From Deltaproteobacteria bacterium GWB2_55_19 (GTDB lineage: Bacteria; Desulfobacterota; GWC2-55-46), in contig MGPQ01000020.1 of NCBI GenBank assembly GCA_001797465.1, positions 1-64,000 of the forward strand: a DNA stretch of 64,000 bases, read 5' to 3'. Made by a program: the position numbers and the translations under genes. The notes beneath the pieces were generated by a model. That model saw only the letters and a program-made list of their open reading frames with translations. It had not been told where the DNA came from and searched no databases. Of the stretch, positions 55,546-64,000 are shown in pieces. Within the stretch, counting starts at the first letter, position 1. Each line of letters opens with the position of its first letter.

Positions 55546-56403
55546 ATGTACGAGATCGTCGAGAAGGCCGAGCTTGCCCACACTGTCTACCAGTACAAGA
55601 TAAAGGCCCCGCTCATAGCTAAGAAGAGGCGCGCCGGGCAGTTCGTGGTCCTGAGATTGAACGAGATGGGCGAGAGGATCCCCCTTACGATAGTCGGGTC
55701 TGACGACAAGGCGGGGACGATCACGATAATCGCCCAGGAGGTCGGCAAATCGACGGCGATGCTCGGCGACATGGTGGTGGGGGATTCCATCCTCGACGTC
55801 GTAGGCCCCCTCGGCAAGCCCACGCACATAGAGGACTTCGGCATTGTCGTCTGCGTAGGCGGCGGCATAGGCACGGCCCCGGTGCTCCCCATAGCCAAGG
55901 CCATGAAGGAGGCGGGCAATAAGGTCATCTCCATCATAGGCGCCAGAAACAAGGGGCTACTCATACTCGAAAACGAGATGAGGGAGGCGAGCCACGAGCT
56001 TAACATAACGACGGACGACGGGAGCTACGGCCACCACGGGTTCGTCACGCAGGTGCTCCAGAATTTCATAGACGAGGGGATGAAGATCGGGTGCGTCGTG
56101 GGCATAGGCCCGGTGCCGATGATGAGGGCTGTGGCCAACGTCACGAGGCCTTACAAAATTCAGACGGTCGTGAGCTTGAACCCCATCATGGTCGACGGAA
56201 CCGGCATGTGCGGCGCGTGCAGGGTGACGATAGGCGGAAAGAACCAGTTCGTATGCGTCGACGGCCCTGAGTTCAACGGCCACGAGGTCGACTATGACGA
56301 GCTCATGATGAGGAACAGGAGCTATATAAAAGAAGAGAAGGCCGCGATGGAGGAGTTTACCTACCACGAGGGCGCTAAGTGTTATGAAAGAGAGTGCAAA
56401 TAA
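55546..56403 (+). CDS. NADPH:ferredoxin oxidoreductase-like FAD/NAD-binding subunit
   Basis: 285 residues of the PyrK/NfnA/sulfide-dehydrogenase-beta type. FAD-binding barrel (1-95, IPLTIVGSDD), NAD-binding domain (100-220; VCVGGGIGTAPVLPI) and a C-terminal [2Fe-2S] motif: MCGACRV plus QFVCVDGPEFNGH. Partner of the GltA-like subunit encoded 173 bp downstream, separated by repeat copy C. Together they would form an NfnAB-like complex that may bifurcate electrons or make NADPH. Confidence 0.92.
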   Translation: MYEIVEKAELAHTVYQYKIKAPLIAKKRRAGQFVVLRLNEMGERIPLTIVGSDDKAGTITIIAQEVGKSTAMLGDMVVGDSILDVVGPLGKPTHIEDFGIVVCVGGGIGTAPVLPIAKAMKEAGNKVISIIGARNKGLLILENEMREASHELNITTDDGSYGHHGFVTQVLQNFIDEGMKIGCVVGIGPVPMMRAVANVTRPYKIQTVVSLNPIMVDGTGMCGACRVTIGGKNQFVCVDGPEFNGHEVDYDELMMRNRSYIKEEKAAMEEFTYHEGAKCYERECK

Positions 56404-56540
56404 GCTAAAAATTGATCTTTTTCCTGATCTCTGTGTCAGGTCGTAAATAAAAATACTCACATATGAACATATATGCTCCGTTTTTTATTTCCGCCCTTCC
56501 TTGATCTCAGAAAAAATATCTAATCTTTAAAGACGGCCTA
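56404..56540. repeat. MITE-like palindromic repeat, copy C
   Basis: Inverted relative to copy A and similar along its length: TAAAAATTGAT at one end, TTTCCTGATCTCTGTGTCAGG, the AT-rich centre with CATATATGCT and TTTTTATTTCCGCCCTTCCTTGA. Outermost arms are weaker than in copy A. It separates the two Nfn-like genes and could lower read-through between them. Confidence 0.7.
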
Positions 56541-56576
56541 AAATTTCATTTTTCAGATAGAAGGAGCGCAACTGCG

Positions 56577-57995
56577 ATGGACGCGAACGAGATAAAGGGG
56601 CGGATGAAGATACCCAGGCAGACGATGTCTGAGCAGAATCCGCACGAGAGGGTCAGGAACTTCTATGAGGTCCCGTACGGCTTCACCCCGGAGCAGGCGA
56701 TGGCGGAGGCGAAGAGGTGCATCCAGTGCAAGAAGCCGCTCTGCGTCGGCGGATGCCCCGTGAACATCGACATACCCTGGTTCATACGTCTCATATCAGA
56801 GGGCAAGTTCATCGAGGCGGCGCATAAGCTCAAGGAGACGAACGGGCTTCCGGCGGTATGCGGCAGGGTCTGCCCGCAGGAAGACCAGTGCGAGAAGGTC
56901 TGCGTCATAGGCAAAAAGTCCGACGCGGTCTCCATCGGCAGGCTTGAGAGGTTCGCGGCTGACTACGAACGGGAACACGGCGAGATAACAATACCTAGTA
57001 TACCTAAGTGGACCGGTAAAAAGGCCGCTGTCGTCGGCGCCGGTCCGGCCGGCCTCACGGTCGCGGGCGACCTCGTCAAGAAAGGGCACAAAGTAACGGT
57101 CTTCGAGGCGCTCCACACGCCTGGAGGCGTCCTCATGTACGGCATACCGGAATTCAGGCTCCCCAAGAAGATAGTCCAGTCAGAGGTCGAGTATTTGAAG
57201 CGCATGGGCGTTGAGATAATCCTTAACGCCGTCGTCGGCAAGCTCGAGACGATTGACGAGCTGCTTGCCGACGGCTACGGCGCCGTATTCGTAGGCAGTG
57301 GCGCCGGGCTCCCGAACTTCATGAACATACCCGGAGAGAACCTCTCAGGCGTATACTCGGCGAACGAATACTTAACCCGCGTGAACCTTATGAAGGCGTA
57401 CCAGTTCCCGGAGTATGACACGCCGGTAATACGCGGCAGGAAGGTCGTGGTCATAGGCGGCGGGAACACCGCCATGGACTCGGCAAGGACGGCCTTAAGG
57501 CTCTGCCCCGAGGAGGTCTCAATCGTATACAGGAGGTCGAGGGAGGAGCTCCCGGCGAGGGTCGAGGAGGTCCACCATGGCGAAGAAGAGGGGTTGAGAT
57601 TCCAGCTCCTCACCAACCCCAAAAAGTTCATAGGCGACCACGAGGGGAGGCTTAAGGCCCTCGAGTGCGTGAGGATGGAGCTTGGAGAGCCGGATGAGTC
57701 CGGGAGACGCAGGCCCGTGGAGATGAAGGGCTCGGAGTTCACGATAGAGGCGGACGTCGCGATAATCGCCATAGGAAACGGAGCGAACCCGCTTATACCG
57801 CAGACCACGCCGGATATCAAGGTGAACAAGTGGGGGAACATCACGGTGAACCCGGATAACGGCAGGACTTCCAAGAAGGGTGTCTTCTCCGGGGGCGACA
57901 TCGTCCGCGGGGGCGCGACAGTCATACTCGCCATGGGAGACGGCAGGCGCGCCGCCGACTCGATGGACGAGTACATGAGAACGGGTATATGGTGA
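56577..57995 (+). CDS. gltA: NADPH-dependent glutamate synthase small-subunit-like (GltA/NfnB)
   Basis: 472 residues. N-terminal [4Fe-4S] ligands CIQCKKPLCVGGCP and CGRVCPQEDQCEKVC, FAD site GAGPAGLTVAGDL and NADPH site GGGNTAMDSARTA. Members of this stand-alone group are partners of the preceding FAD/NAD subunit in NADPH:ferredoxin or sulfide:NADP reduction, rather than classic glutamate synthase; gltA is the conventional label. Confidence 0.93.
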   Translation: MDANEIKGRMKIPRQTMSEQNPHERVRNFYEVPYGFTPEQAMAEAKRCIQCKKPLCVGGCPVNIDIPWFIRLISEGKFIEAAHKLKETNGLPAVCGRVCPQEDQCEKVCVIGKKSDAVSIGRLERFAADYEREHGEITIPSIPKWTGKKAAVVGAGPAGLTVAGDLVKKGHKVTVFEALHTPGGVLMYGIPEFRLPKKIVQSEVEYLKRMGVEIILNAVVGKLETIDELLADGYGAVFVGSGAGLPNFMNIPGENLSGVYSANEYLTRVNLMKAYQFPEYDTPVIRGRKVVVIGGGNTAMDSARTALRLCPEEVSIVYRRSREELPARVEEVHHGEEEGLRFQLLTNPKKFIGDHEGRLKALECVRMELGEPDESGRRRPVEMKGSEFTIEADVAIIAIGNGANPLIPQTTPDIKVNKWGNITVNPDNGRTSKKGVFSGGDIVRGGATVILAMGDGRRAADSMDEYMRTGIW

Positions 57996-58010
57996 CAGGA
58001 CGAGCATCAC

Positions 58011-58044
58011 AAGACCGGCCTTTGAAAAAGAGGCCGGTTTTTTT
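58011..58044 (+). terminator. gltA terminator
   Basis: ACCGGCCT / AGGCCGGT around TTGAAAAAG, followed by seven T residues. Confidence 0.9.
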
Positions 58045-58069
58045 ATTCATGCAATGGCGAGGTTGAAAG

Positions 58070-58486
58070 ATGGGACACGCAAGGCGTCTTAAGAAAGTGC
58101 TGTTTGTCTGCGTAGGCAACACCTGCCGGTCCCAGATGGCAGAGGGGTTCGCGAACTGCTTCGGCAAGGGGAAGATAGAGGCGCGTAGCGCGGGCACTTC
58201 AGCCGCGGGCATCGTCAACAGCTACACGATTGACGCGATGAAGGAGATAGGCATAGACATATCCGGACACGCCTCCGATCAGCTGACGAGAGAGGAGATA
58301 GAGTGGGCCGATATAGTCGTTACGCTCGGGTGCGCATCCGCCGACACGCTCTGTCCGGCATCGTTCGACGGGAAAAAATACGACTGGAAGGTGCCGGACC
58401 CTCTCGGCAGACCCTGGGGGTTCATGCAGATGGTCAGGGATTCCATCGGGGAGCGGGTAAGGGGGCTTATAGATGATGAGGGGTGA
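58070..58486 (+). CDS. arsC: Arsenate reductase, low-molecular-weight phosphatase type
   Basis: 138 residues. P-loop CVGNTCRSQ (Cys-x5-Arg), then VTLGCASADTLCP supplying the two further Cys of the thioredoxin-linked family, and the acid Asp in WKVPDPLG. Reduces arsenate to arsenite. There is no arsR, arsB or acr3 nearby. Its end overlaps the response-regulator gene by 14 bp, so it may be read together with the PhoB/PhoR-like pair. Confidence 0.9.
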   Translation: MGHARRLKKVLFVCVGNTCRSQMAEGFANCFGKGKIEARSAGTSAAGIVNSYTIDAMKEIGIDISGHASDQLTREEIEWADIVVTLGCASADTLCPASFDGKKYDWKVPDPLGRPWGFMQMVRDSIGERVRGLIDDEG

Positions 58487-59171
58487 GGCCTTCATACTCG
58501 TCGTCGACGACGAGCCGGACATACTCCACCTCCTTGATTATAACCTCAAGAAGGCGGGGTTCAGGGTCCTCCTCGCCAAGGACGGCCCCGAGGCGATAGA
58601 GACGGCGAGGTCGAAAAAGCCCGACCTCATCCTGCTCGACATCATGCTCCCGGACATGGAGGGGACCGAGGTCCTGAGGAGGCTCAAGTCAAAAGAGGAG
58701 ACCGCGCGCATCCCGGTCATAATGCTCACGGCCAAGGGCGAGGAGGTCGACAAGATCGTCGGCTTCGAGCTCGGGGCCGAGGATTACATAACAAAGCCAT
58801 TCAGCCCGAGAGAGATGGTGCTCCGCGTAAAGGCGGTGCTGAAAAGGTCGATAGAGGCCGCGTCCGATGACGCGGACAAGGTCGTGGAGTTCCCGGACCT
58901 CTTGATAGACTATTCCAGGCACAGGGTCGAGGTAAACGGGAGGGAAGTCGCGCTCTCTTCCACCGAGTTCAAGCTCCTTATCGGACTCGTGGACGCAAAG
59001 GGCCGGGTATTATCCAGGGACGTGATACTCGACCGCGCGTGGGGCAGGGACTGTTTTGTGACGCCCCGCACCGTCGACACGCACGTGAGGAGGCTCCGCG
59101 AGAAGCTCAAGGAAGCGGGGCGTTACATCGACACGGTGCGCGGCGTCGGATACAGGTTCAAAGAGGACTGA
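58473..59171 (+). CDS. PhoB/OmpR-family response regulator
   Basis: 232 residues. Receiver (5-120): VVDDEPD, phospho-Asp in LILLDIMLPDMEG, TAKG, TKPF; winged-helix output domain (130-230) with LSSTEFKLLIGL and PRTVDTHVRRLREKL. The overall shape fits PhoB, and the overlap with arsC fits a phosphate/arsenate theme, but the regulon is not visible. Overlaps the kinase gene by TGATG. Confidence 0.92.
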   Translation: MMRGEAFILVVDDEPDILHLLDYNLKKAGFRVLLAKDGPEAIETARSKKPDLILLDIMLPDMEGTEVLRRLKSKEETARIPVIMLTAKGEEVDKIVGFELGAEDYITKPFSPREMVLRVKAVLKRSIEAASDDADKVVEFPDLLIDYSRHRVEVNGREVALSSTEFKLLIGLVDAKGRVLSRDVILDRAWGRDCFVTPRTVDTHVRRLREKLKEAGRYIDTVRGVGYRFKED

Positions 59172-60196
59172 TGGCAAAGACGCTTATACTCGAGACGATA
59201 GCAAGAGAGATGCCGACGGGCGTAATAGTGCTCGACAGGAACGGGATCGCCCTTTACGCGAACACGTTCTTTCTTAGGTCCTTTCCGGTTGACGGCGGGG
59301 TAGAGGGCAAGCACATACGCTCGATCATGGGGAACGCTAATTTACTCAAGACCATAGATTCCTTCCTTGAAAAAAAAGGCGGGTCCTCGACGGACATAGA
59401 GATGAACGACGGCTCAAGTCATTTTAACGCGCATATCGTACCTTTGAAGGACAAGGGCGAGTTCAGCCTGCTCCTGTTCCTCCAGGACATCACTGAGGAA
59501 AAGCGAGTCGAGACTATTAAAAAAGACTTTGTCGCCAACGTCTCGCACGAGTTGCGCACGCCTCTGGCGTCCATAAAGGGGTACTCGGAAACGCTCCTCG
59601 ACGGGGGCATGGACGATAAGGACACCCTAAGGGAGTTCCTCCGCGTCATAGACAGGCACGCCACACGCATGGCCCGGCTCATAGACGACCTCCTGATACT
59701 TTCGCGCCTTGAGTCCCACCAGATGCAGATAGTAGCGGCCCCGGTAGACTTAAGCGAGCTCATCACGTCGTCCACAAAGGGGTTCGAGAAGCAGGCCCGC
59801 GACAAGGGCATCTCCATTATTGCTTCGGACACGGACGAGCTCCCGAAGGTCTCAGGCGACAGGGACAGGCTCGAGCAGGTGATGGTGAACCTCCTTGACA
59901 ACGCCATCAAGTACACTCCCTCGGGCGGGCGTGTAATGGTCAGGGCGCATAAGCTGGACGGCGGCGTGCGCGTCGATGTTGTCGATACCGGCATAGGCAT
60001 ACCGGAGGGCGACATACCGAGGATATTCGAGAGGTTCTACCGGGTCGACAAGGCGCGCTCGCGCGAGATGGGCGGCACAGGCCTCGGGCTTGCCATAGTA
60101 AAGCACATCATACAGGGGCACAACGGGAGGCTCCACGTAGAGAGCGCCCCCGGAAAGGGCTCCACCTTCAGCTTCTTCCTCAAATCCGCGGGATAG
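59171..60196 (+). CDS. PhoR-like histidine kinase without membrane sensor
   Basis: 341 residues from ATG 59171. PAS domain (about 10-110), HisKA (NVSHELRTPLASIKGYSE), HATPase (N box NLLDNAIKYT, DTGIGIP, GTGLGLAI). The order PAS-HisKA-HATPase is PhoR-like, but the usual N-terminal membrane helices are missing, so it would be cytosolic. Coupled to the response-regulator gene. Confidence 0.92.
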   Translation: MAKTLILETIAREMPTGVIVLDRNGIALYANTFFLRSFPVDGGVEGKHIRSIMGNANLLKTIDSFLEKKGGSSTDIEMNDGSSHFNAHIVPLKDKGEFSLLLFLQDITEEKRVETIKKDFVANVSHELRTPLASIKGYSETLLDGGMDDKDTLREFLRVIDRHATRMARLIDDLLILSRLESHQMQIVAAPVDLSELITSSTKGFEKQARDKGISIIASDTDELPKVSGDRDRLEQVMVNLLDNAIKYTPSGGRVMVRAHKLDGGVRVDVVDTGIGIPEGDIPRIFERFYRVDKARSREMGGTGLGLAIVKHIIQGHNGRLHVESAPGKGSTFSFFLKSAG

Positions 60197-60278
60197 GACC
60201 GAAAGCGCCTTCTTCAGGCCTTGTTTTTTACCCACCCCTTTATGTTATAATCACCGGATTGAGTTCTTTTAAAAAACC

Positions 60279-61223
60279 ATGCCTATCATAGAAGTAAAAG
60301 ACCTCGTAAAGAGGTACAACGGGAATGAGGCCGTCAGAGGCGTATCGTTCGAGGTGAACGAGGGGGAGACCTTCGGCTTTTTAGGCCCGAACGGCGCGGG
60401 TAAGACGACGACCATCAACATCTTATGCACCCTCCTCGGGTTCGACTCCGGCGTGGCCAGGGTCAACGGCTTTGACTGCAGGAAGGACCCGGGCAGGGTC
60501 CGATCCTCCATCGGGCTCGTATTCCAGGAAATTACGCTCGACAATGAACTCACCGCCTACGAGAACCTCAAGTTCCACTGCTACATGTACAATATGGAAA
60601 AGAGGCTCGCCGAGGCGCGCATTGACGAGATACTCTCTGTCGTGGGCCTAAGCGACCGGGGAGGCGACCTCGTGAAGAAGTTCTCCGGGGGCATGAAGAG
60701 GAGGCTCGAGATTGCGCGCGGCCTCCTCCACAGGCCGAAGGTATTGTTTTTGGACGAGCCGACGCTCGGGCTCGACCCTCAGACCAGGAGCCACGTCTGG
60801 GAGTTCATAAGGAAGCTCAAAAAGACCGAGGGCAACACCGTCTTCATGACGACCCATTATATGGACGAGGCCGAGGCCTGTGACAGGATAGCGATCATCG
60901 ACAACGGAAAGATAATCGCCTGCGAGAGGCCCGATGAGTTGAAGCGCGCCATCAAGGGGGACACCATATACATAAAGACAGAGGACGACGATAAGGCGCT
61001 CCGCGAGATAGAGGAGAAACTTGGCTTGAAGCCCAAGGCGACAGACGCCGGGCTCTCTTTGCTTGTAGAGGGCGGGGAGAAGTTCATACCGAGGCTATTT
61101 GAAAGGCTCTCGATTGGGATAATATCCGTGAACCTCAAGAAACCGTCCATCGAGGACGTATTCATAAACCTTACCGGCAGGGAGATAAGGGATTACGGCC
61201 CGTCCCAGAGGCCGCGGGGGTAG
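60279..61223 (+). CDS. ABC transporter ATP-binding protein (DrrA type)
   Basis: 314 residues. Walker A GPNGAGKT, signature FSGGMKRR, Walker B LFLDEPTLGLDP, H-loop TTHYMDEAE and a C-terminal extension (240-314) typical of DrrA/CcmA-like exporters. The matching permease is 322 bp downstream, beyond palindromic repeats. Substrate unknown. Confidence 0.92.
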   Translation: MPIIEVKDLVKRYNGNEAVRGVSFEVNEGETFGFLGPNGAGKTTTINILCTLLGFDSGVARVNGFDCRKDPGRVRSSIGLVFQEITLDNELTAYENLKFHCYMYNMEKRLAEARIDEILSVVGLSDRGGDLVKKFSGGMKRRLEIARGLLHRPKVLFLDEPTLGLDPQTRSHVWEFIRKLKKTEGNTVFMTTHYMDEAEACDRIAIIDNGKIIACERPDELKRAIKGDTIYIKTEDDDKALREIEEKLGLKPKATDAGLSLLVEGGEKFIPRLFERLSIGIISVNLKKPSIEDVFINLTGREIRDYGPSQRPRG

Positions 61224-61244
61224 GTTTTAATCTTTCTTTTTGAC

Positions 61245-61385
61245 ATATCTCACCCTCCCCTCAATCCCCTCCCGTCAAGGGAGGGGAAGTATGCAGGTAC
61301 TCCCTCCTTTACATAGAGGGGAGTTTTTAACTCCTCACCTTTTTACAAGGGGAGGTTGGGTGGGGTTATCGACGGATGAGCCCGC
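61245..61385. repeat. GC-rich palindromic intergenic repeat
   Basis: Contains the perfect hairpin CCCCTCCC-GTCAA-GGGAGGGG (61266-61286) and further arms CTCCTCACC / GGGGAGG around it, of the dispersed CCCTCCCC type. Confidence 0.55.
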
Positions 61386-61417
61386 AAATGGCCATTCCCG
61401 CGATATTTGAGCGGTAA

Positions 61418-61515
61418 TACAGTGTCTTTTAGATCTCGATTATGATTACAACCCGGATTCCCGATAAAAGCCATCGGGAATGACAAACACTGGATTATCT
61501 GCGCTGTATTCATAG
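61418..61515. repeat. Second palindromic repeat before the permease gene
   Basis: Core ATTCCCGAT-N7-ATCGGGAAT (61457-61481), enclosed by AATACAGTGT and ACACTG...CTGTATT arms. Confidence 0.5.
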
Positions 61516-61545
61516 AAAATTAGAAAACACTTTCTTTTATAAAAA

Positions 61546-62310
61546 ATGTTCTCCTACAAAGCCATATATGTAATTACCCTCAGGGAGTTCAAGAGGTTCT
61601 TCCGCCAGAAGGGGCGTCTCATAGTCTCGCTCGCGCGCCCGCTCATCTGGCTCTTCATAGTCGGCTCTGGCTTCACAAAACTTGTCGGAGGAGGCGGCGA
61701 GGTCGAATACATACAGTTTATACTCCCCGGCATAGTCGGCATGACGATACTATTCAGCTCCATCTTCTCTACCATCTCGGTAGTCTGGGACAGGGAGTTC
61801 GGTTTTTTAAGAGAGATGCTCGTCTCTCCGGTCTCAAGGGTGACTATCGTATTCGGAAAGCTCTTGAGCGGCACGGCGTTGTCGGCCTTTCAGGGGATGG
61901 CGCTCCTACTCATCGCGCCGTTTTTGGGGCTCCACATGGGGATCGACGGGTTTATCTATATGGTCATCCTCATGTCGCTCGTCTCGCTCGCAATAACCGC
62001 GCTCGGGCTGTTTGTCGCCTCGTTTCTCTCGTCCCTCGAAGGGTTCAACGTCATCATGAACTTCATAATACTGCCGATGTTTTTCCTATCCGGCGCGCTC
62101 TACCCGGTAGAATCTCTCCCCATGTACATAAAGATATTCTCGTTCGCCAATCCGCTCTGCTACGGCGTGGACGCGTTCAAGCACGTGCTCCTCCCGGCGC
62201 AGGGGAGGCTCGCCGCCGAGTTCCCGCTCGTATTCGACATCGCGTTTACGGCGGCCTTCGCCGCGATATTCACGTTCCTCTCCGCCATCGTATTCGAGAG
62301 AAAGAAGTAG
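61546..62310 (+). CDS. ABC-2 type transporter permease
   Basis: 254 residues, six hydrophobic helices (about 22-40, 55-80, 105-130, 138-163, 170-192, 225-250) with the ABC-2 family motif GALYPVESLP and FANPLCYGVDAFKH near the end. Pairs with the ATPase encoded upstream. RsmI follows immediately. Confidence 0.9.
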   Translation: MFSYKAIYVITLREFKRFFRQKGRLIVSLARPLIWLFIVGSGFTKLVGGGGEVEYIQFILPGIVGMTILFSSIFSTISVVWDREFGFLREMLVSPVSRVTIVFGKLLSGTALSAFQGMALLLIAPFLGLHMGIDGFIYMVILMSLVSLAITALGLFVASFLSSLEGFNVIMNFIILPMFFLSGALYPVESLPMYIKIFSFANPLCYGVDAFKHVLLPAQGRLAAEFPLVFDIAFTAAFAAIFTFLSAIVFERKK

Positions 62311-62311
62311 C

Positions 62312-63148
62312 ATGGGGACACTCTTCGTCGTATCTACCCCGATCGGGAACCTTGAGGACATTACGCTCCGCGCGCTGAGAGTCCTTAAAGAGGTCGGGCT
62401 CATAGCCGCCGAGGACACGCGGCATACGAAGAAGCTCCTCGCGCATTACGGCATAGGCACGCCTCTGACGAGCTACCACGAGCACAACGAGAGGGAAAAG
62501 GCGAAGGAGCTCTCAGGCAAGCTCATGGACGGGGTAGATATAGCCTTGGTAACGGACGCCGGTACGCCAGGGATATCCGATCCGGGTTACAGGCTCATAC
62601 GCCTTGCAATTGTTAACTCAGTGCCTGTCGTCTCTATCCCCGGTCCCTCTGCCATCATGGCCGCGCTGTCGGTATCGGGTCTCCCGTTGAACGAGTTCAC
62701 TTTCAAGGGCTTCGCGCCCTCCGGAGAGGCGCGAAGGGCCTTCTTTCTTGAGATGAAAGGGACCGGCCGCACATACGCGTTTTACGAGTCCCCGGGGAGG
62801 CTCAAGGATACATTGCAGGATATGGCCGCGCTCATGCCCGGAGCCGACGTCTCGATTGCGCGCGAGATGACCAAACTGCACGAAGAGGTCATAAGGGGGG
62901 GCGCAACTGAAGTGCTTGATGCGCTTGCCGACAGGGAGATAAGGGGAGAGGTCGTCGTCGTGTTGCACGCGAGGGAGGAGCGGATAAGAGAGGCGGATAT
63001 GGCCTCTGAGATTGAATCGCTCCTGAAAGAAGGTTTCAGGCTTAACGACGTCGTAAAGGCGGTTGCGAAGGAATCAGGCATGCCCAGGGCCCAAGTATAC
63101 AAAGAGGCGTTGAGGGTGCAAGATACATTGAAAGGGGAGGGGAAATGA
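62312..63148 (+). CDS. rsmI: 16S rRNA (cytidine-1402 2'-O) methyltransferase
   Basis: 278 residues. Tetrapyrrole-methylase fold: LFVVSTPIGNLEDITLRAL, AAEDTRHTKKLL, LVTDAGTPGISDPGY and GPSAIMAALSVSGLP. Begins one base after the permease stop and overlaps the next gene (ATGA). Confidence 0.96.
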   Translation: MGTLFVVSTPIGNLEDITLRALRVLKEVGLIAAEDTRHTKKLLAHYGIGTPLTSYHEHNEREKAKELSGKLMDGVDIALVTDAGTPGISDPGYRLIRLAIVNSVPVVSIPGPSAIMAALSVSGLPLNEFTFKGFAPSGEARRAFFLEMKGTGRTYAFYESPGRLKDTLQDMAALMPGADVSIAREMTKLHEEVIRGGATEVLDALADREIRGEVVVVLHAREERIREADMASEIESLLKEGFRLNDVVKAVAKESGMPRAQVYKEALRVQDTLKGEGK

Positions 63149-63450
63149 AGAAGGTACTGCTCGGGATAATAATCGGGATAGCGGTTCTGGCCGCGTTCCT
63201 CTATTTCGGCGGGGGGCGGTATTTAAGGGTATTCGGCGCCAAGACCGAGGAGGCCGGGGTTAAGCTTGAAAAGTACGAGAAAGAGATGAAGAAAGAGGCC
63301 GAGGTCCTGAAAGAGAGCGCCAGAGAGGCCGGGGAGACGATAAAGGAGAAGGCCGGGGACGCCAAAGAGGCGGTTAAGGATACCGCGGAAGGGGCGAAGG
63401 AGGCGGTTTCAAAGGCGAAGGAAGCGGCCAAGGAGTATATGCCGAAGTAG
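63145..63450 (+). CDS. Small membrane protein with amphipathic helical repeats
   Basis: 101 residues. One membrane helix (3-22, VLLGIIIGIAVLAAFLYF) then a long Lys/Glu/Ala-rich helix with 11-residue-type repeats (KEAVKDTAEGAKEAVSKAKEA) resembling YtxH or LEA-like proteins. No family assigned with certainty. Overlaps rsmI. Confidence 0.7.
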   Translation: MKKVLLGIIIGIAVLAAFLYFGGGRYLRVFGAKTEEAGVKLEKYEKEMKKEAEVLKESAREAGETIKEKAGDAKEAVKDTAEGAKEAVSKAKEAAKEYMPK

Positions 63451-63645
63451 CAGGGGCGGGTTTCGCAGCCGGTCCCCTGAAGGGTCGGAGTCTCTACATT
63501 GGTTTTCATCCGCACGCTTGAGCGCGCCTGGAACCGGGAATTATAATCTTAGACGCGAGGACCGCCTCTTGGCAAAAAAGCCCGGTATAACACGGACGCC
63601 AGCGGCTCTTATAAAGTCATAAAAGACACGCATCCATTAAAACCC

Positions 63646-64000
63646 ATGACCCCGCAAACGACCATAAACCGTTCCATTCAAGGCCCCTGGCAGGGCCGGG
63701 ATTTACTTAAAATAGCCCTCATATTCCTCGTCACATTCGCGGCGTACCTGCCGGCTGTAAAAAACGGCTACATATGGGATGACGACTCATACGTGACCGG
63801 TAATACCCTTCTGCTGACCCTCGACGGCCTGTGGAAGATATGGTTCAGCACGGAAACCCCGCAGTACTATCCTCTCGTATTCACCACCTTCTGGGTGGAA
63901 CAGCACCTCTGGGGGCTCGCCCCGGCCGGATACCATGCGACGAATATCCTCCTCCACGCCATGAATTCGACGCTTGTGTGGCTGATACTGAGGCGGCTGG
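63646..64000 (+). CDS. Membrane glycosyltransferase-like (GT-C) protein, partial
   Basis: 118 residues visible, cut by the window end. A basic start, a membrane helix (about 22-38, IALIFLVTFAAYLPAV), then NGYIWDDDSYVT with the Asp cluster, and YPLVFTTFWVEQHLWGLAPAGYHATNILLH. This matches N-termini of DUF1736/TMTC-like multispanning proteins that often end in TPR repeats. Likely a lipid-linked sugar transferase. The 195 bp before it hold no recognisable feature. Confidence 0.75.
   Translation, partial: MTPQTTINRSIQGPWQGRDLLKIALIFLVTFAAYLPAVKNGYIWDDDSYVTGNTLLLTLDGLWKIWFSTETPQYYPLVFTTFWVEQHLWGLAPAGYHATNILLHAMNSTLVWLILRRL

Overview
The window looks like a chromosome segment of a GC-rich Gram-negative bacterium, most likely a deltaproteobacterial (Desulfobacterota-like) lineage. 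The evidence is indirect: a complete KDO block (kdsB, kdsA, kdsD) and an outer-membrane barrel imply LPS; sigma-54 signalling, hybrid kinases, a haem-binding chemoreceptor, split NADPH-glutamate-synthase-like proteins and dense palindromic intergenic repeats fit that group. No rRNA, CRISPR array or complete mobile element is present. Four tRNAs are (Glu-CTC, Leu-TAG, Val-TAC, Asp-GTC).

Layout. 1-5.1 kb (minus strand): an overlapping set of TPR membrane protein, CotH kinase with beta-helix, VTC polyphosphate-polymerase domain and DUF4956. 5.3-7.6 kb: thiamine-binding protein and YgiQ radical SAM enzyme. 7.7-11.6 kb: a small decayed integrative element in tRNA-Glu, flanked by an 88-bp direct repeat, carrying an HTH-PilZ regulator, a hybrid histidine kinase and an integrase stump. 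11.6-15.7 kb (minus): periplasmic helical protein, M1 peptidase, four-helix membrane protein and MarR. 16-20.5 kb: sigma-54-linked kinase, lone receiver and NtrC-type activator. 20.7-27.3 kb: PhoX-like phosphatase, then kdsB, pyrG-kdsA-kdsD. 27.7-29 kb: porin with a long leader.

29.2-35.1 kb is the most interesting part. It encodes a B-type-like haem-copper reductase (CuA subunit II, subunit IIa, subunit I, a small membrane protein, SCO) plus a fusion of cytochrome b, a two-cluster ferredoxin and an MvhD domain. Subunit I keeps all metal ligands but has Gln where oxygen reductases have the His-crosslinked Tyr, so NO reduction must be considered. Three promoters in the cluster each carry a TGA-N6-TCA box about 41 bp upstream of the predicted start, as expected for a CRP/FNR-family activator. 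A chemoreceptor with a CxxCH haem-binding sensor domain follows directly.

37.6-64 kb is mostly housekeeping: tRNA-Leu, tig-clpP-clpX-lon (protein quality control), tRNA-Val and tRNA-Asp, an HDOD protein, ftsE-ftsX-envC-ctp (division and peptidoglycan), haemerythrin, a divergent polysaccharide deacetylase, a cold-shock protein, ispA-dxs-tlyA (isoprenoids), the two NADPH:ferredoxin/glutamate-synthase-like subunits, arsC with a PhoB/PhoR-type pair, an ABC exporter, rsmI, a small helical membrane protein and the start of a GT-C-type membrane protein. A MITE-like palindromic repeat occurs three times (22.8, 44.0 and 56.4 kb).
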